From assembly GCA_030692565.1 (NCBI GenBank), contig JAUYAO010000026.1:1-64000 (forward strand): 64,000 nt of DNA. Reading direction: 5' to 3'. Both the position numbers and the translations under genes were made by a program. The stretch comes from Nitrospira sp. Lineage in GTDB: Bacteria > Nitrospirota > Nitrospiria > Nitrospirales > Nitrospiraceae. The notes beneath the pieces are model-generated. The model had not been told where the DNA came from. It saw only the letters and a program-made list of their open reading frames with translations, and searched no databases. Shown here piece after piece: positions 35,650 to 43,846 of the stretch (positions within the stretch are counted from its first letter, which is position 1; each line of letters opens with the position of its first letter).

Positions 35650-37677
35650 CTAGCGCTTCAGCGACAACAAGGTGTCGAACATCTCGTCGGTCACACGGAT
35701 CAAGCGAGCAGCCGCTTCAAATCCCCGTTGAAACTTGACGAGATTGACGAGCTCCTCATCGATCGAGACGCCCGAAACTTGTGCCCGGAAGGTGTCGATT
35801 TGATCGCGGAGGATTTCCTGTGCCGTTTGCTCGCGATCGGCCGTTTGGGCAGAGACTCCGAGATTGGCCGCGGTGCTGCGATAGGCGTCATGCAATGTGT
35901 TGTTATTTAAACTCGCAAAGTTTGTGTGCTGGAGCGCCACGAGTTGGAGCAACGTCGCGTTGTTGCCCGGGATGCCGGCCCGTGTGGCGGAAGCGGCGAC
36001 CGTGGCCGGATTCGTGAGGGCGACGGCAACGTTGCCCGCGCTGTCGCGATAAGAGTTGACTCGAAACACGTCATTCGCTGCCGGGGCGCCTGACAGCCTG
36101 ACACTGATGCCATCAAAGATGAACGTGGAGGGGTCGCTATAAGTGCCGAAGGCAGCCGTGCTGGTCCCGCCCAGCAGGCCGAGGCTGGTTCTGGCGCTGC
36201 CGCCTGTCACATTCACGGCCGAGGAGGTGCCCGTTCCGTTGGACGTCAGCACGATCCGATTGGTGATCGTGTCGAATCTGGCCGATACTGTCAGTCCTGA
36301 GGCCTGCAGTGTCGCATCGGCATTGATCTGTGCCTGGACCTCCTGGGCCAGCGCCGCACCAGAGGTATAGGCCTGGCCCGGAGACGCGGCGCCTGTCAGC
36401 GTGATGGTTCCGGACGCGACCCCGTCGACTGAGACGGTTACGGTGTCGTTGGTCCCGGTAATGATGGAGAGTGGCGTGGCACTCGAAGGGGCCGTAATAG
36501 CGGTGCCGGTATAATTGCCCCGAATGGTCGCTCCAGTGGTGGTGTCCACAATCGAGTACGCCGTCGCAGAAGTAAACCGGACCTCGTAGTCGTGGAAAGT
36601 CAGCAAACTGTTCGCGGTCACGGTTCCGCTGCCGATCGCCGCCGTTCCCCGATTGTTGGAGGCCGCCTGAATCGTGACCGTGGGCGGCGTAAAAAAGTCT
36701 CGCCCCGTGGACCCATCAAGACCATAGCCCTGACGATGAATCAGGTTGACCGCATTCGAGAGCGTCGAGGCAATGCGATCAAATTGATCTTGCAGTCCCT
36801 GGACCGTAGTGTCTCGCAAATCAAGCAACGCGCGAAGGCGGCCGCTGGTGATCTGCCGGTCGAGACTGACGGTCCTGGTTCCGCCTGTCGAATATCCGAC
36901 TTCAAGCAGTCCCCCATTGTCAGCCGAAGCCACAGCAGCCAGGTCTCGATGCGTATCGCCTTCCACAACAACCTGCCCACGAGCCGCAAATACCGTCAGC
37001 CCTCCGGTGCTGCTTTCAATGCTGGTGATATCGATGCGCTGGGCCAATTCATTGAGCGCCAGTTGACGCTGGTCCCTCAAATCGTTGGCATTCTGTCCCG
37101 TCACTTCCGCCGTGATAATTTTTCCGTTCAGCTCGGCCAACTGGGTCGAGAGGCTATTGATCTCGGTAATGGTTTGGGAGACCTGGAAGTTCAAAGAAGA
37201 TCGGGCGTTGGTGAGATCTGACGCGGCTTGGTTGAGACTCGACGTCAATTGAGTCGCCTTTCCCAACAAGACCGACCGTGCTGTCGATTCGCCCGGCGAC
37301 GTCGAGACGTCCTGTAACCCCTGAAAAAAATCGCTGAGGGCGGCCCCGATGCCTTGATCGTTACTATCGCCGAATATATTTTGCAGGCGAAAGAGTTCGT
37401 CTCGCGTCACGGACAGACGCCCGAGCGTTTGGTCGGAAACGGTGAGCTGTTGCTCGACGAAACGATCGACATGGCGTCGGATAGAGGTGACCTGTACGCC
37501 GGTCCCCGTCATGCCGGGTTGGCCGTTAAGAGGTGGCCGCTCCGTCAGTACGGCTTCCTGTCGTGAATAGCCAGGTGTATTGACGTTGGAGATGTTCTGT
37601 CCGCTCACCGTCAGCGCTTGCTGAGCGGTGTTCAGGGCAGTGCGGGCGATGTCAAAGAGGGAATTTAAGCCAACCAT
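35650..37677 (-). CDS. flgK: Hook-associated protein FlgK, enlarged
   Basis: 675 residues, longer than the 547 of E. coli. N-terminal LFDIARTALNTAQQALTVSGQNISNVNTPGYSR opening and C-terminal VNLVKFQRGFEAAARLIRVTDEMF are diagnostic. The middle holds a Flagellin_IN-like insert (AQEVQAQINADATL, VNVTGGSARTSLGLLGG) and one YEVRFTSATAY unit shared with FlgL. First junction protein on the hook. 3 bases separate it from flgN, its export chaperone. Confidence 0.97.
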   Translation of the reverse strand: MVGLNSLFDIARTALNTAQQALTVSGQNISNVNTPGYSRQEAVLTERPPLNGQPGMTGTGVQVTSIRRHVDRFVEQQLTVSDQTLGRLSVTRDELFRLQNIFGDSNDQGIGAALSDFFQGLQDVSTSPGESTARSVLLGKATQLTSSLNQAASDLTNARSSLNFQVSQTITEINSLSTQLAELNGKIITAEVTGQNANDLRDQRQLALNELAQRIDITSIESSTGGLTVFAARGQVVVEGDTHRDLAAVASADNGGLLEVGYSTGGTRTVSLDRQITSGRLRALLDLRDTTVQGLQDQFDRIASTLSNAVNLIHRQGYGLDGSTGRDFFTPPTVTIQAASNNRGTAAIGSGTVTANSLLTFHDYEVRFTSATAYSIVDTTTGATIRGNYTGTAITAPSSATPLSIITGTNDTVTVSVDGVASGTITLTGAASPGQAYTSGAALAQEVQAQINADATLQASGLTVSARFDTITNRIVLTSNGTGTSSAVNVTGGSARTSLGLLGGTSTAAFGTYSDPSTFIFDGISVRLSGAPAANDVFRVNSYRDSAGNVAVALTNPATVAASATRAGIPGNNATLLQLVALQHTNFASLNNNTLHDAYRSTAANLGVSAQTADREQTAQEILRDQIDTFRAQVSGVSIDEELVNLVKFQRGFEAAARLIRVTDEMFDTLLSLKR

Positions 37678-37680
37678 AGG

Positions 37681-38193
37681 CTATCCCTGCTGGTAGAGGA
37701 CGGCTGATGACGGGTGTGCGAGCGCAGGCTTCCCCGTCCGGTTGTACGCCTTGCCGTCCGTCAGCGCGGCTGCTCCGGCGGTCAAGGCATGTTCGACAAA
37801 CCCACGAATGCCATCGATAAGGACCACATTCTGCTTGATCTCTTCACGCACATGCTTGGCGGTGGCCATCAAGGTCTCGTGATGACGACGAACGGTGGAC
37901 GCCTCCGATCCTTGCCAGCGATCGAGCAGGAGATGCAACGACGCGATGGAGTCAGGCAACGACAGCGCGAGCACAATCTGGCGGACCGTCTGGTCTCGCG
38001 CATCTGCAATGGATTGGAGTTGTTCGAGTATCGCAAGGCGGCGAACATTGATGGGGTGGAAGTCGCCGATGGCGAGTGTTTTGATCGCGTGACGCTCCGC
38101 CTCGACCGTTTCGAGGAGGGACTGGCAGGCGGCCAGTTCCCGGAGGAGGATCGTGTCTAATTGTGCTGACAGTGCCGTTGAAACCGAAGGCAT
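37681..38193 (-). CDS. flgN: FlgN-family export chaperone
   Basis: 170 residues, largely helical, with a FlgN-type N-terminal coiled coil (LLRELAACQSLLETVEAERHAI start of region). It binds FlgK and FlgL and delivers them to the export gate. Position between flgM and flgK is the standard arrangement. Sequence conservation in this family is low, so position carries weight. Confidence 0.87.
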   Translation of the reverse strand: MPSVSTALSAQLDTILLRELAACQSLLETVEAERHAIKTLAIGDFHPINVRRLAILEQLQSIADARDQTVRQIVLALSLPDSIASLHLLLDRWQGSEASTVRRHHETLMATAKHVREEIKQNVVLIDGIRGFVEHALTAGAAALTDGKAYNRTGKPALAHPSSAVLYQQG

Positions 38194-38266
38194 ACGCGCT
38201 CCCTGCGAACTTGCTTCGGACGCGACGCAGCCATCCTGGCTGCGTGGTCGATGTGGACCGTACCTG

Positions 38267-38572
38267 CTACAACACCGCGTCGGTCAGGACTTGCTTGATG
38301 AGTGCGTCGCCGACCTTGCGACCGCTGACATCATAGGTGCCATGTTCGATGGCTTTCTTGATCTGTTCGACGCGCGCGGTCCGTTCGTGATCGGGGGTCT
38401 GGCCCAGCGCGCGAATGCGCTGCAGCTCTTTGGCCTGATCCGAAATCTGGACCCGGTCGTTCCCCGTCTCTTTTTGAGACGGTTGCCGTTGCGTCGACGG
38501 ACCCTTGGTCTCCTGCGTGCCTAAGAGAATCTTGGCCAGTTGATCGGAACGACCTGAACCTGAGATCTGCAT
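38267..38572 (-). CDS. flgM: Anti-sigma-28 factor FlgM
   Basis: 101 residues from the ATG at 38570-38572. An unstructured N-terminal half precedes the FlgM domain: DRVQISDQAKELQRI, then RVEQIKKAIEHGTYDVSGRKVGDAL region with helices that bind FliA. FlgM is exported when the hook is finished, freeing FliA. It is preceded by a near-consensus sigma-28 promoter, giving the expected negative feedback. Confidence 0.95.
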   Translation of the reverse strand: MQISGSGRSDQLAKILLGTQETKGPSTQRQPSQKETGNDRVQISDQAKELQRIRALGQTPDHERTARVEQIKKAIEHGTYDVSGRKVGDALIKQVLTDAVL

Positions 38573-38651
38573 ATCTCTCTCCTTCTTCTGGGAAACGGCT
38601 GAGCCCACCGGGGTTTTCCCCTCTCGGTTGCTTCAACCCCTGTCGCACACC

Positions 38652-38679
38652 TTATCGGTCTTCACTGTCCGGAACTTTA
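38652..38679 (-). promoter_or_regulatory. Sigma-28 promoter of flgM-flgN-flgK-flgL
   Basis: On the minus strand TAAAGTTC with a 16-base gap from TAAA to ACCGATAA, very close to the TAAAGTTT-N11-GCCGATAA consensus. It overlaps the last codons of the flgJ-like gene and lies 80-107 bases before the flgM ATG. Confidence 0.77.
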
Positions 38680-39020
38680 GCGGTTGGCGGATAATTCTTT
38701 TCGATATATTCCTGAACCATTTGGGTAATCCCGATGCCCCCCGACTCGGATGCCCTATTCCCAATCTCCTGGTCGTAAAAGGAGTAAAAGTATGAGTCCA
38801 TCTTGCCGGACATCTCTGATTCATGAACGGTTTCCCGCATGACCTTCATTAGATAGGACACAAAGAATGCTTCATACTGCTTAGCGGCTTTCAATAATTC
38901 TTGCCGATCGCCAGGACTCCCCTTTACTTTCAACGAGTTGACTTCATTCTGGTTCCCCAGTGGATCAGTGAAGACCGGGGAAGAAAGAAACTGCGCCTGA
39001 GTCGAATCATGAATATTCAT
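38652..39020 (-). CDS. flgJ: Rod-binding protein, FlgJ N-terminal type
   Basis: 122 residues from the ATG at 39018-39020 (the upstream alternative is a TTG). LLKAAKQYEAFFVSYLMKVMRETV and the GIGITQMVQEY-type end are the rod-binding (FlgJ N) domain. The muramidase domain of enteric FlgJ is absent, so a separate peptidoglycan hydrolase must open the wall. It follows flgI by 76 bases. Local GC is lower than in neighbours. Confidence 0.92.
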   Translation of the reverse strand: MNIHDSTQAQFLSSPVFTDPLGNQNEVNSLKVKGSPGDRQELLKAAKQYEAFFVSYLMKVMRETVHESEMSGKMDSYFYSFYDQEIGNRASESGGIGITQMVQEYIEKNYPPTAKVPDSEDR

Positions 39021-39096
39021 AAGGATTCTCGTATCGTACAACAGCGATTGCCAGCCTCTAACCTACTAATACTTGCTAATACAATCATGGCTTTAT

Positions 39097-40239
39097 CTAT
39101 ATAATTTCAAGAGTAGCTTGGAGTGCTCCGGCTGCCCGGAGCGCCGAGAGAATCGAGACCAGATCTCTGGGTGTCACACCAACCGCATTGAGCGCCCTCA
39201 CGACTTCTCCCAGCGTCACGGTCTCATCCACGACGATTAACCGAGACTCTTGCTCCTTCACCTCAGTCTGAACATCTTCCGTCACAGTGGCTGGTTGATT
39301 GCCTGCAGCGCCGATCAGTGGTGCATTTGGCTGAGAAACACTCAAGGTATTCTTGACCGAAATCGTCAGATTCCCATGAGAAATAGCACAGGTGGAGATT
39401 CGCACATGCTCGCCAAGTACGACCGTACCGGTTCGTTCGTTGACCACCACTTTGGCGGCCATATCGACCGAGACATCCAGGCCTTCAATCGAGGCAATAT
39501 ATTCGACAACTCGACCATGGAAGTTTGCGGGAATCGTGGCCTTTACAAGGCCGGCATTGACGGGTAAGGCACTACCTTTGCCGAAGACCCCATCGATTGC
39601 TTCGGCCGTCCGAATGGCGGTCGTGAAGTCCGGCTGCCGGAGCATCACCGAGACGGTCTCCCAGGCATCGATATTGACCACCAGCTCCTTTTCGATAATC
39701 GCTCCTGCCGGTATCACTCCAGCGGCCTGGTGATTCTTGGTGACCGTCGCTCCTCCCGGTCCGCCTGTCCCACCCAGAAATCCCCCAACCGAAACCGGAC
39801 CCTGCGCCACGGCAAACACTTGCTGATTGGCCGCTTTGAGAGGAGTCAGCAAGAGCGTCCCGCCCTGCAAACTTTTCGCATTGGCCATGGAAGACACAAC
39901 TACATCGAGGGTTTGGCCAGGCTTGGCGAACGGAGGAAGCTTGGTGGTGACCATGACCGAGGCAATATTTTTCGTGAGGAGCTGGATCGGATCGATAACC
40001 AGATTGATCCCCATCTTGTTCAGCATGGACATCATGGCCTGGATCGTAAACTGGCCGCCGATGACTTGATCGCCGGTTCGATCAAGCCCCACGATCAATC
40101 CATAGCCGATCAATTGATTTTCCCGAACACCTTCAATGGCCCCGATGTCCTTGATCCTGACCGCCTCCGCAGAAAGCGGCGCACACAAGAATCCGACGAG
40201 CGCTCCCGCAATCCATGACTTGGTATAACGTGTCTTCAT
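39097..40239 (-). CDS. flgI: Flagellar P-ring protein FlgI
   Basis: 380 residues with a cleavable signal (WIAGALVGFLCAPLSAEA). VRIKDIGAIEGVRENQLIGYGLIVGL and MLNKMGI are conserved P-ring segments, and GVTPRDLVSILSALRAAGALQA closes it. It forms the periplasmic bushing in peptidoglycan. With flgH it shows a diderm envelope. Confidence 0.98.
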   Translation of the reverse strand: MKTRYTKSWIAGALVGFLCAPLSAEAVRIKDIGAIEGVRENQLIGYGLIVGLDRTGDQVIGGQFTIQAMMSMLNKMGINLVIDPIQLLTKNIASVMVTTKLPPFAKPGQTLDVVVSSMANAKSLQGGTLLLTPLKAANQQVFAVAQGPVSVGGFLGGTGGPGGATVTKNHQAAGVIPAGAIIEKELVVNIDAWETVSVMLRQPDFTTAIRTAEAIDGVFGKGSALPVNAGLVKATIPANFHGRVVEYIASIEGLDVSVDMAAKVVVNERTGTVVLGEHVRISTCAISHGNLTISVKNTLSVSQPNAPLIGAAGNQPATVTEDVQTEVKEQESRLIVVDETVTLGEVVRALNAVGVTPRDLVSILSALRAAGALQATLEII

Positions 40240-40260
40240 TGGTGCGACGATCCCCTCGTA

Positions 40261-40527
40261 TTACAACTTGTGCACGGATTGAATGGGCGACTTTCGACCT
40301 AAGAGCATTCTTGAAATCCATCCCTGTTCCGAGGCCGACTCTTGCGGAATGCTGACTCGGTTCTTCCCGCTATGCCAATACCCCGTTCGACCGGGATCCT
40401 GCGGCGGATCCAAGTCCGCTCTCCTCACCACGCCGCTCATCACCATCATCTGCAACGACTGGAGCGAGACCGCGCCACGCCAGACGCCCCATTTCGCCGA
40501 GACTTTCCGTTTAGGAATCGTTTTCAC
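40261..40527 (-). CDS. Small hypothetical protein between flgH and flgI
   Basis: 88 residues, basic, beginning with GTG. An AAGGG lies 8 bases upstream of the start. It fits between flgH (14 bases away) and flgI (21 bases away) with operon-like spacing, which favours a real gene. No known motif; an internal hydrophobic stretch is too short for a confident membrane helix. The opposite-strand frames here look like shadows. Confidence 0.5.
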   Translation of the reverse strand: MKTIPKRKVSAKWGVWRGAVSLQSLQMMVMSGVVRRADLDPPQDPGRTGYWHSGKNRVSIPQESASEQGWISRMLLGRKSPIQSVHKL

Positions 40528-40541
40528 TCAGGACACCCTTC

Positions 40542-41237
40542 TTAGAACGGGTACACCCAATCAAGAATGCGGACCAGCCATCCCGGCCGCTGCACATCGT
40601 CCAACACTCCCAACCCTGCGTATTCGATCTTGGCATCGGCGATCGCCGAAGAGAGCACGGTATTCTTCGTGTCGACGTCGACCCGCCGCACAATACCGGC
40701 AATCGTCATCATTTGCTTTTCACTGTTGACCGTGACTTCTCGCCGTCCTTCAACTCGCAAATCACCGTTCGGAAGCACGTCCACGACAATCACCGAGATC
40801 GTACCGGTTAACGTTCCTTCCCGGTTGGTGGCGCCTTTTCCGCTGAACTTGTTGCTCGCGGACGCATCAACTCCAAGACCTCGTCTGGCTTCATCGCTGA
40901 TTCTGAAACCAGGGATTCCAAAATATCCCACTCCGGATCCTGCCAGGGAGTTCGAGAGAGTCGAATCTCGTTGCGCCGCGGTGTCCGCCGACTTTGACCC
41001 TTTATGCTTTTCGACAATCTTGACCGTGAGGATATCCCCCACCCTCATGGCGCGCAAATCTTCGTAGAGATAGGCCCGACCATTCTCTTCTTGCCACAAC
41101 GATCCAAGAGTCTTGGGCGGAGGCAATGACGGCACGGTCAACTTGGTTGAAGTCGAGGCTGTGGGCATAAGACTACAGGCGCTCAGCATCACGCCGGCTA
41201 TCACCACGCCCCATGTTCGAATCTTTGGACTGCGCAT
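40542..41237 (-). CDS. flgH: Flagellar L-ring lipoprotein FlgH
   Basis: 231 residues. The lipobox LSAC (Cys21) marks outer-membrane lipidation. GSLWQEENGRAYLYEDLRAMRVGDILTV opening of the domain and DVLPNGDLRVEGRREV are typical FlgH. It forms the outer-membrane ring around the rod. Confidence 0.97.
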   Translation of the reverse strand: MRSPKIRTWGVVIAGVMLSACSLMPTASTSTKLTVPSLPPPKTLGSLWQEENGRAYLYEDLRAMRVGDILTVKIVEKHKGSKSADTAAQRDSTLSNSLAGSGVGYFGIPGFRISDEARRGLGVDASASNKFSGKGATNREGTLTGTISVIVVDVLPNGDLRVEGRREVTVNSEKQMMTIAGIVRRVDVDTKNTVLSSAIADAKIEYAGLGVLDDVQRPGWLVRILDWVYPF

Positions 41238-41245
41238 GCGTGATC

Positions 41246-42049
41246 CTAAAACTCCACTTGCACGAGGCCTGGAGCGACGATCTTCGCGCGCAGCTCTCGC
41301 CCCGAATCAAGGTTGGCCACCATCACGGTCTGTCCGACTTGTCCACTCCCCTTCGTCACGCCTGATGTTTGAACAGAGAAGTTGCCACGCCGCGCTTCAA
41401 TCATGACGTGGTCTCCCTTCTTGACCATAAACGGCTTTTTCAAAAAGGTCGGACGCAACGGAGTATTCGGCTGGAGCGGACGAACCGTGCTCTTCCCAAT
41501 GACGGCCTCCGGATCGGTGATGAAGGGATGTTTCACATCGTAGGTGACGATCCGCGCGGTCGTCAGATCATCCGGTTCAATCGTTTCTTCAGACTTCAAG
41601 TAGCGGGATGGGACGACCACATCGATCATGGCGGATATGTCGGCCAGCGCTTCAACGGTTTTCCACGGGTTCCCGTTGACTGTCACCTGGATGGCAAAGC
41701 TTCTGCGCCCCATCGTCGTGGAGCCTCCGGCGACGGAAGGGATCTGCAATTCGATCACCCCCACCGGAATCTTGATCGGATCCAGCGGTTCCAGAAGGGT
41801 AACCTGCACTGATTTCACCCGTGTGCCCCATTCTCCTTCGAGAAATCTCTGAATGGTTTTCTGGATCTGCTCAAAATGCAGCTCCCGCATCGTCGGCCGG
41901 GTCGCATCCAGCTTGCCGAGGGCCGGTCCGTTGGGCCCTTGCCCTCCAATCGAGACCGGTTTGGCGAGCTTCTCCGCCGTGGCGCCGATGGCCTGGTTGG
42001 CCCCGGCGGCGAGCATACTTGCGGCGACGATGATGCGAATACTGGTCAT
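41246..42049 (-). CDS. flgA: P-ring assembly chaperone FlgA
   Basis: 267 residues with a signal peptide (about 1-22). The C-terminal SAF/FlgA domain (about 140-267: LKSEETIEPDDL, PLRPTFLKKPFMVKKGDHV, LDSGRELRAKIVAPGLVQVEF end) is clear. Helps FlgI assemble in the periplasm. It lies 10 bases after flgG. Confidence 0.95.
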   Translation of the reverse strand: MTSIRIIVAASMLAAGANQAIGATAEKLAKPVSIGGQGPNGPALGKLDATRPTMRELHFEQIQKTIQRFLEGEWGTRVKSVQVTLLEPLDPIKIPVGVIELQIPSVAGGSTTMGRRSFAIQVTVNGNPWKTVEALADISAMIDVVVPSRYLKSEETIEPDDLTTARIVTYDVKHPFITDPEAVIGKSTVRPLQPNTPLRPTFLKKPFMVKKGDHVMIEARRGNFSVQTSGVTKGSGQVGQTVMVANLDSGRELRAKIVAPGLVQVEF

Positions 42050-42059
42050 GGCTTCTTCC

Positions 42060-42851
42060 TTATCGTCTGAGATTGTTCGCGATGGACATCATCTCGTCAG
42101 ACGCTTGAATCGTTTTCGAGTTAATTTCATAGCTCCGCTGCGCAATGATCATATTGACCATTTCTTCAGCCAAGTTGACGTTCGAACTTTCCAGGAAGCC
42201 CTGCTGAATGGTCCCGAATCCGGTGGAGAATCCGCCGGTCCCTTGGGTCGGAGGGCCCGACGCAAAGCTGTCGATGAACAGATTGTTTCCCATCGCCACG
42301 AGTCCGGCCGGATTGTCGAATCGCGTCAATTGAATCTGGCCGACCTGGGAAGCCTGCGTCACGCCAGGGAGCAGGACGGAGACGGTCCCGTCCTGACCGA
42401 TATCCATTTTCAAGGCACCGGAGGGAATCGTAATAACGGGATTCAACAAGTCACCGTCACCCGTGACCAAGTTCCCGACGTTATCGCGCTTGAATGACCC
42501 GTTCCTGGTGTACATGATGGTGCCATCCGGTCTGGAGACTTGAAAGAACCCCGGTCCATCGATTGCAATATCCAGGTCGTTATTGGTCTGGCGCATGTTG
42601 CCCTGGAGCCATTCCTTCGAGACGGTCGTGGGACGGACACCGGCGCCGACTTGAATGCCCACGGGAAAGACGCCCACGTTGGATGCGCTGGTGCCCGGCA
42701 AGCGTTGGATTTGGTACAGCAGGTCAGCAAACTCCGCCCGGCTGCGCTTGAAGGAGTTGGTGTTGACGTTGGCCAGGTTATGGGCCACGGTATCCACGTT
42801 GATCTGTTGTGCCGTCATTCCGGTGGCGGCTGTCCACATTGCCCGAATCAT
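42060..42851 (-). CDS. flgG: Distal rod protein FlgG
   Basis: 263 residues. MWTAATGMTAQQINVDTVAHNLANVNT beginning (Flg_bb_rod) and NVNLAEEMVNMIIAQRSYEINSK near the end are diagnostic; length equals the E. coli protein (260). It forms the distal rod. It starts 9 bases after flgF. Confidence 0.98.
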   Translation of the reverse strand: MIRAMWTAATGMTAQQINVDTVAHNLANVNTNSFKRSRAEFADLLYQIQRLPGTSASNVGVFPVGIQVGAGVRPTTVSKEWLQGNMRQTNNDLDIAIDGPGFFQVSRPDGTIMYTRNGSFKRDNVGNLVTGDGDLLNPVITIPSGALKMDIGQDGTVSVLLPGVTQASQVGQIQLTRFDNPAGLVAMGNNLFIDSFASGPPTQGTGGFSTGFGTIQQGFLESSNVNLAEEMVNMIIAQRSYEINSKTIQASDEMMSIANNLRR

Positions 42852-42860
42852 AATCGCCTC

Positions 42861-43631
42861 CTAAGCCACTCGTCCGACTTCTTGAATGGCCGTTTCAGCC
42901 ATCCGGTCCAGGGTCTGAATCAACTTTTGAGCCGATTCATATCCGCGCATGCCCTCGATCATCTTGACCATTTCACCGATGGAATTGACGTTGGAATCCT
43001 CGATGTGCCCGACCTGGACTTGGGGAGCTTTCGCAGGGAACCCCTTATCGGAGATGAACATGCCTTCCGCGTACTTTTGCGGCATGTTGGAGTCGGGAAA
43101 ATCCATGACCTTGATGGTGCCGACGGGGTTGCCGTCGACCTTGATTTCACCCTGATTGGAAATGTCCATCTTACCGACGGGAATCTTCAATTCTCCCTTC
43201 GTGCCCATCACCGGATACCCGAGATTCGTGACAAGCCGGCGTTGATTATCCAGAGAAAGCATTCCGTTGCGGGTATATCTGGTGCCTTGAGGGGTTTTAA
43301 CTTCTAAGAAGCCGCGGCCTTGGATGGCGAGATCCAGGGGATTTCCGGTAAGCCGAATGCGTCCCGCGTCATAGGTTGTTTTGACTGTATTGGGAGCCGC
43401 ATACACGCGTTCCGTCGGGCCGAAGGGTTTGGCCACGATTTGATTGGCGAGGGACACGGTTCCTGGAATTGCGGGAATCGCAAGATGCGCCTTGGGGAAG
43501 ACCGCTTTGAAGGTCTGCTCATCCTGCTTAAACCCGGCGGTGTTGACGTTCGCCATGTTGTTCGCAAAGACTTGCATCCGGCGTTCGTGCGCCAGGGCTC
43601 CTGAGAGAATTGGATAGATACCTCGATTCAC
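42861..43631 (-). CDS. flgF: Proximal rod protein FlgF
   Basis: 256 residues from a GTG at 43629-43631. An AAGGAG lies 8 bases before it, and a consensus sigma-54 promoter lies at 43671-43686, so a longer reading reaching 43697 would start upstream of the promoter and is rejected. N-terminal GIYPILSGALAHERRMQVF and NMANVNTAGFK, and the C-terminal NSIGEMVKMIEGMRGYESAQKLIQ, are FlgF/FlgG-family. First gene of flgF-G-A-H-orf-I-J. Confidence 0.95.
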   Translation of the reverse strand: MNRGIYPILSGALAHERRMQVFANNMANVNTAGFKQDEQTFKAVFPKAHLAIPAIPGTVSLANQIVAKPFGPTERVYAAPNTVKTTYDAGRIRLTGNPLDLAIQGRGFLEVKTPQGTRYTRNGMLSLDNQRRLVTNLGYPVMGTKGELKIPVGKMDISNQGEIKVDGNPVGTIKVMDFPDSNMPQKYAEGMFISDKGFPAKAPQVQVGHIEDSNVNSIGEMVKMIEGMRGYESAQKLIQTLDRMAETAIQEVGRVA

Positions 43632-43670
43632 GGTCTTGGCTCCTTGGTAGTTCGTTTCGCAAGGAGATAC

Positions 43671-43686
43671 AGCAACGTGCATGCCA
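43671..43686 (-). promoter_or_regulatory. Sigma-54 promoter of the flgF operon
   Basis: Minus-strand TGGCAT-GCACG-TTGCT has the invariant GG and GC exactly 10 bases apart. It lies 40 bases before the flgF GTG, giving a short leader with a good ribosome site. Confidence 0.77.
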
Positions 43687-43760
43687 GGCCGTGACACTCA
43701 GACGGCGTAGACCTGTTCGATGTGGGAAGTAAGAAATGCTGGGGAATCTGGCAGGCTGTC

Positions 43761-43816
43761 AAAAAGCCGACGGTCTGACGGAAAGAGAACCGGACACGGT
43801 CTCTCCTTCGATCGGC
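43761..43816 (-). terminator. Possible intrinsic terminator after the GGDEF-like gene
   Basis: On the minus strand GCCGA and TCGGC form an outer stem enclosing an inner AGAGACCG/CGGTTCTCT hairpin with one bulge, directly followed by TTTTT. It lies 31-86 bases past the stop of the GGDEF-like gene and before the flgF promoter. Confidence 0.42.
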
Positions 43817-43846
43817 GAATACTTCCGCTGACGAGGTAGAAGTTGC

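Noticed and set aside
43045-43056. TTATCGGA inside flgF as a sigma-28 -10 box
   Set aside because: No matching -35 at 15-16 bases, and it lies within coding sequence with no downstream gene start near.
43632-43697. Longer N-terminus for flgF, beginning at 43697
   Set aside because: The consensus sigma-54 promoter lies at 43671-43686, and the GTG at 43631 has an AAGGAG at ideal spacing and starts the conserved FlgF sequence.
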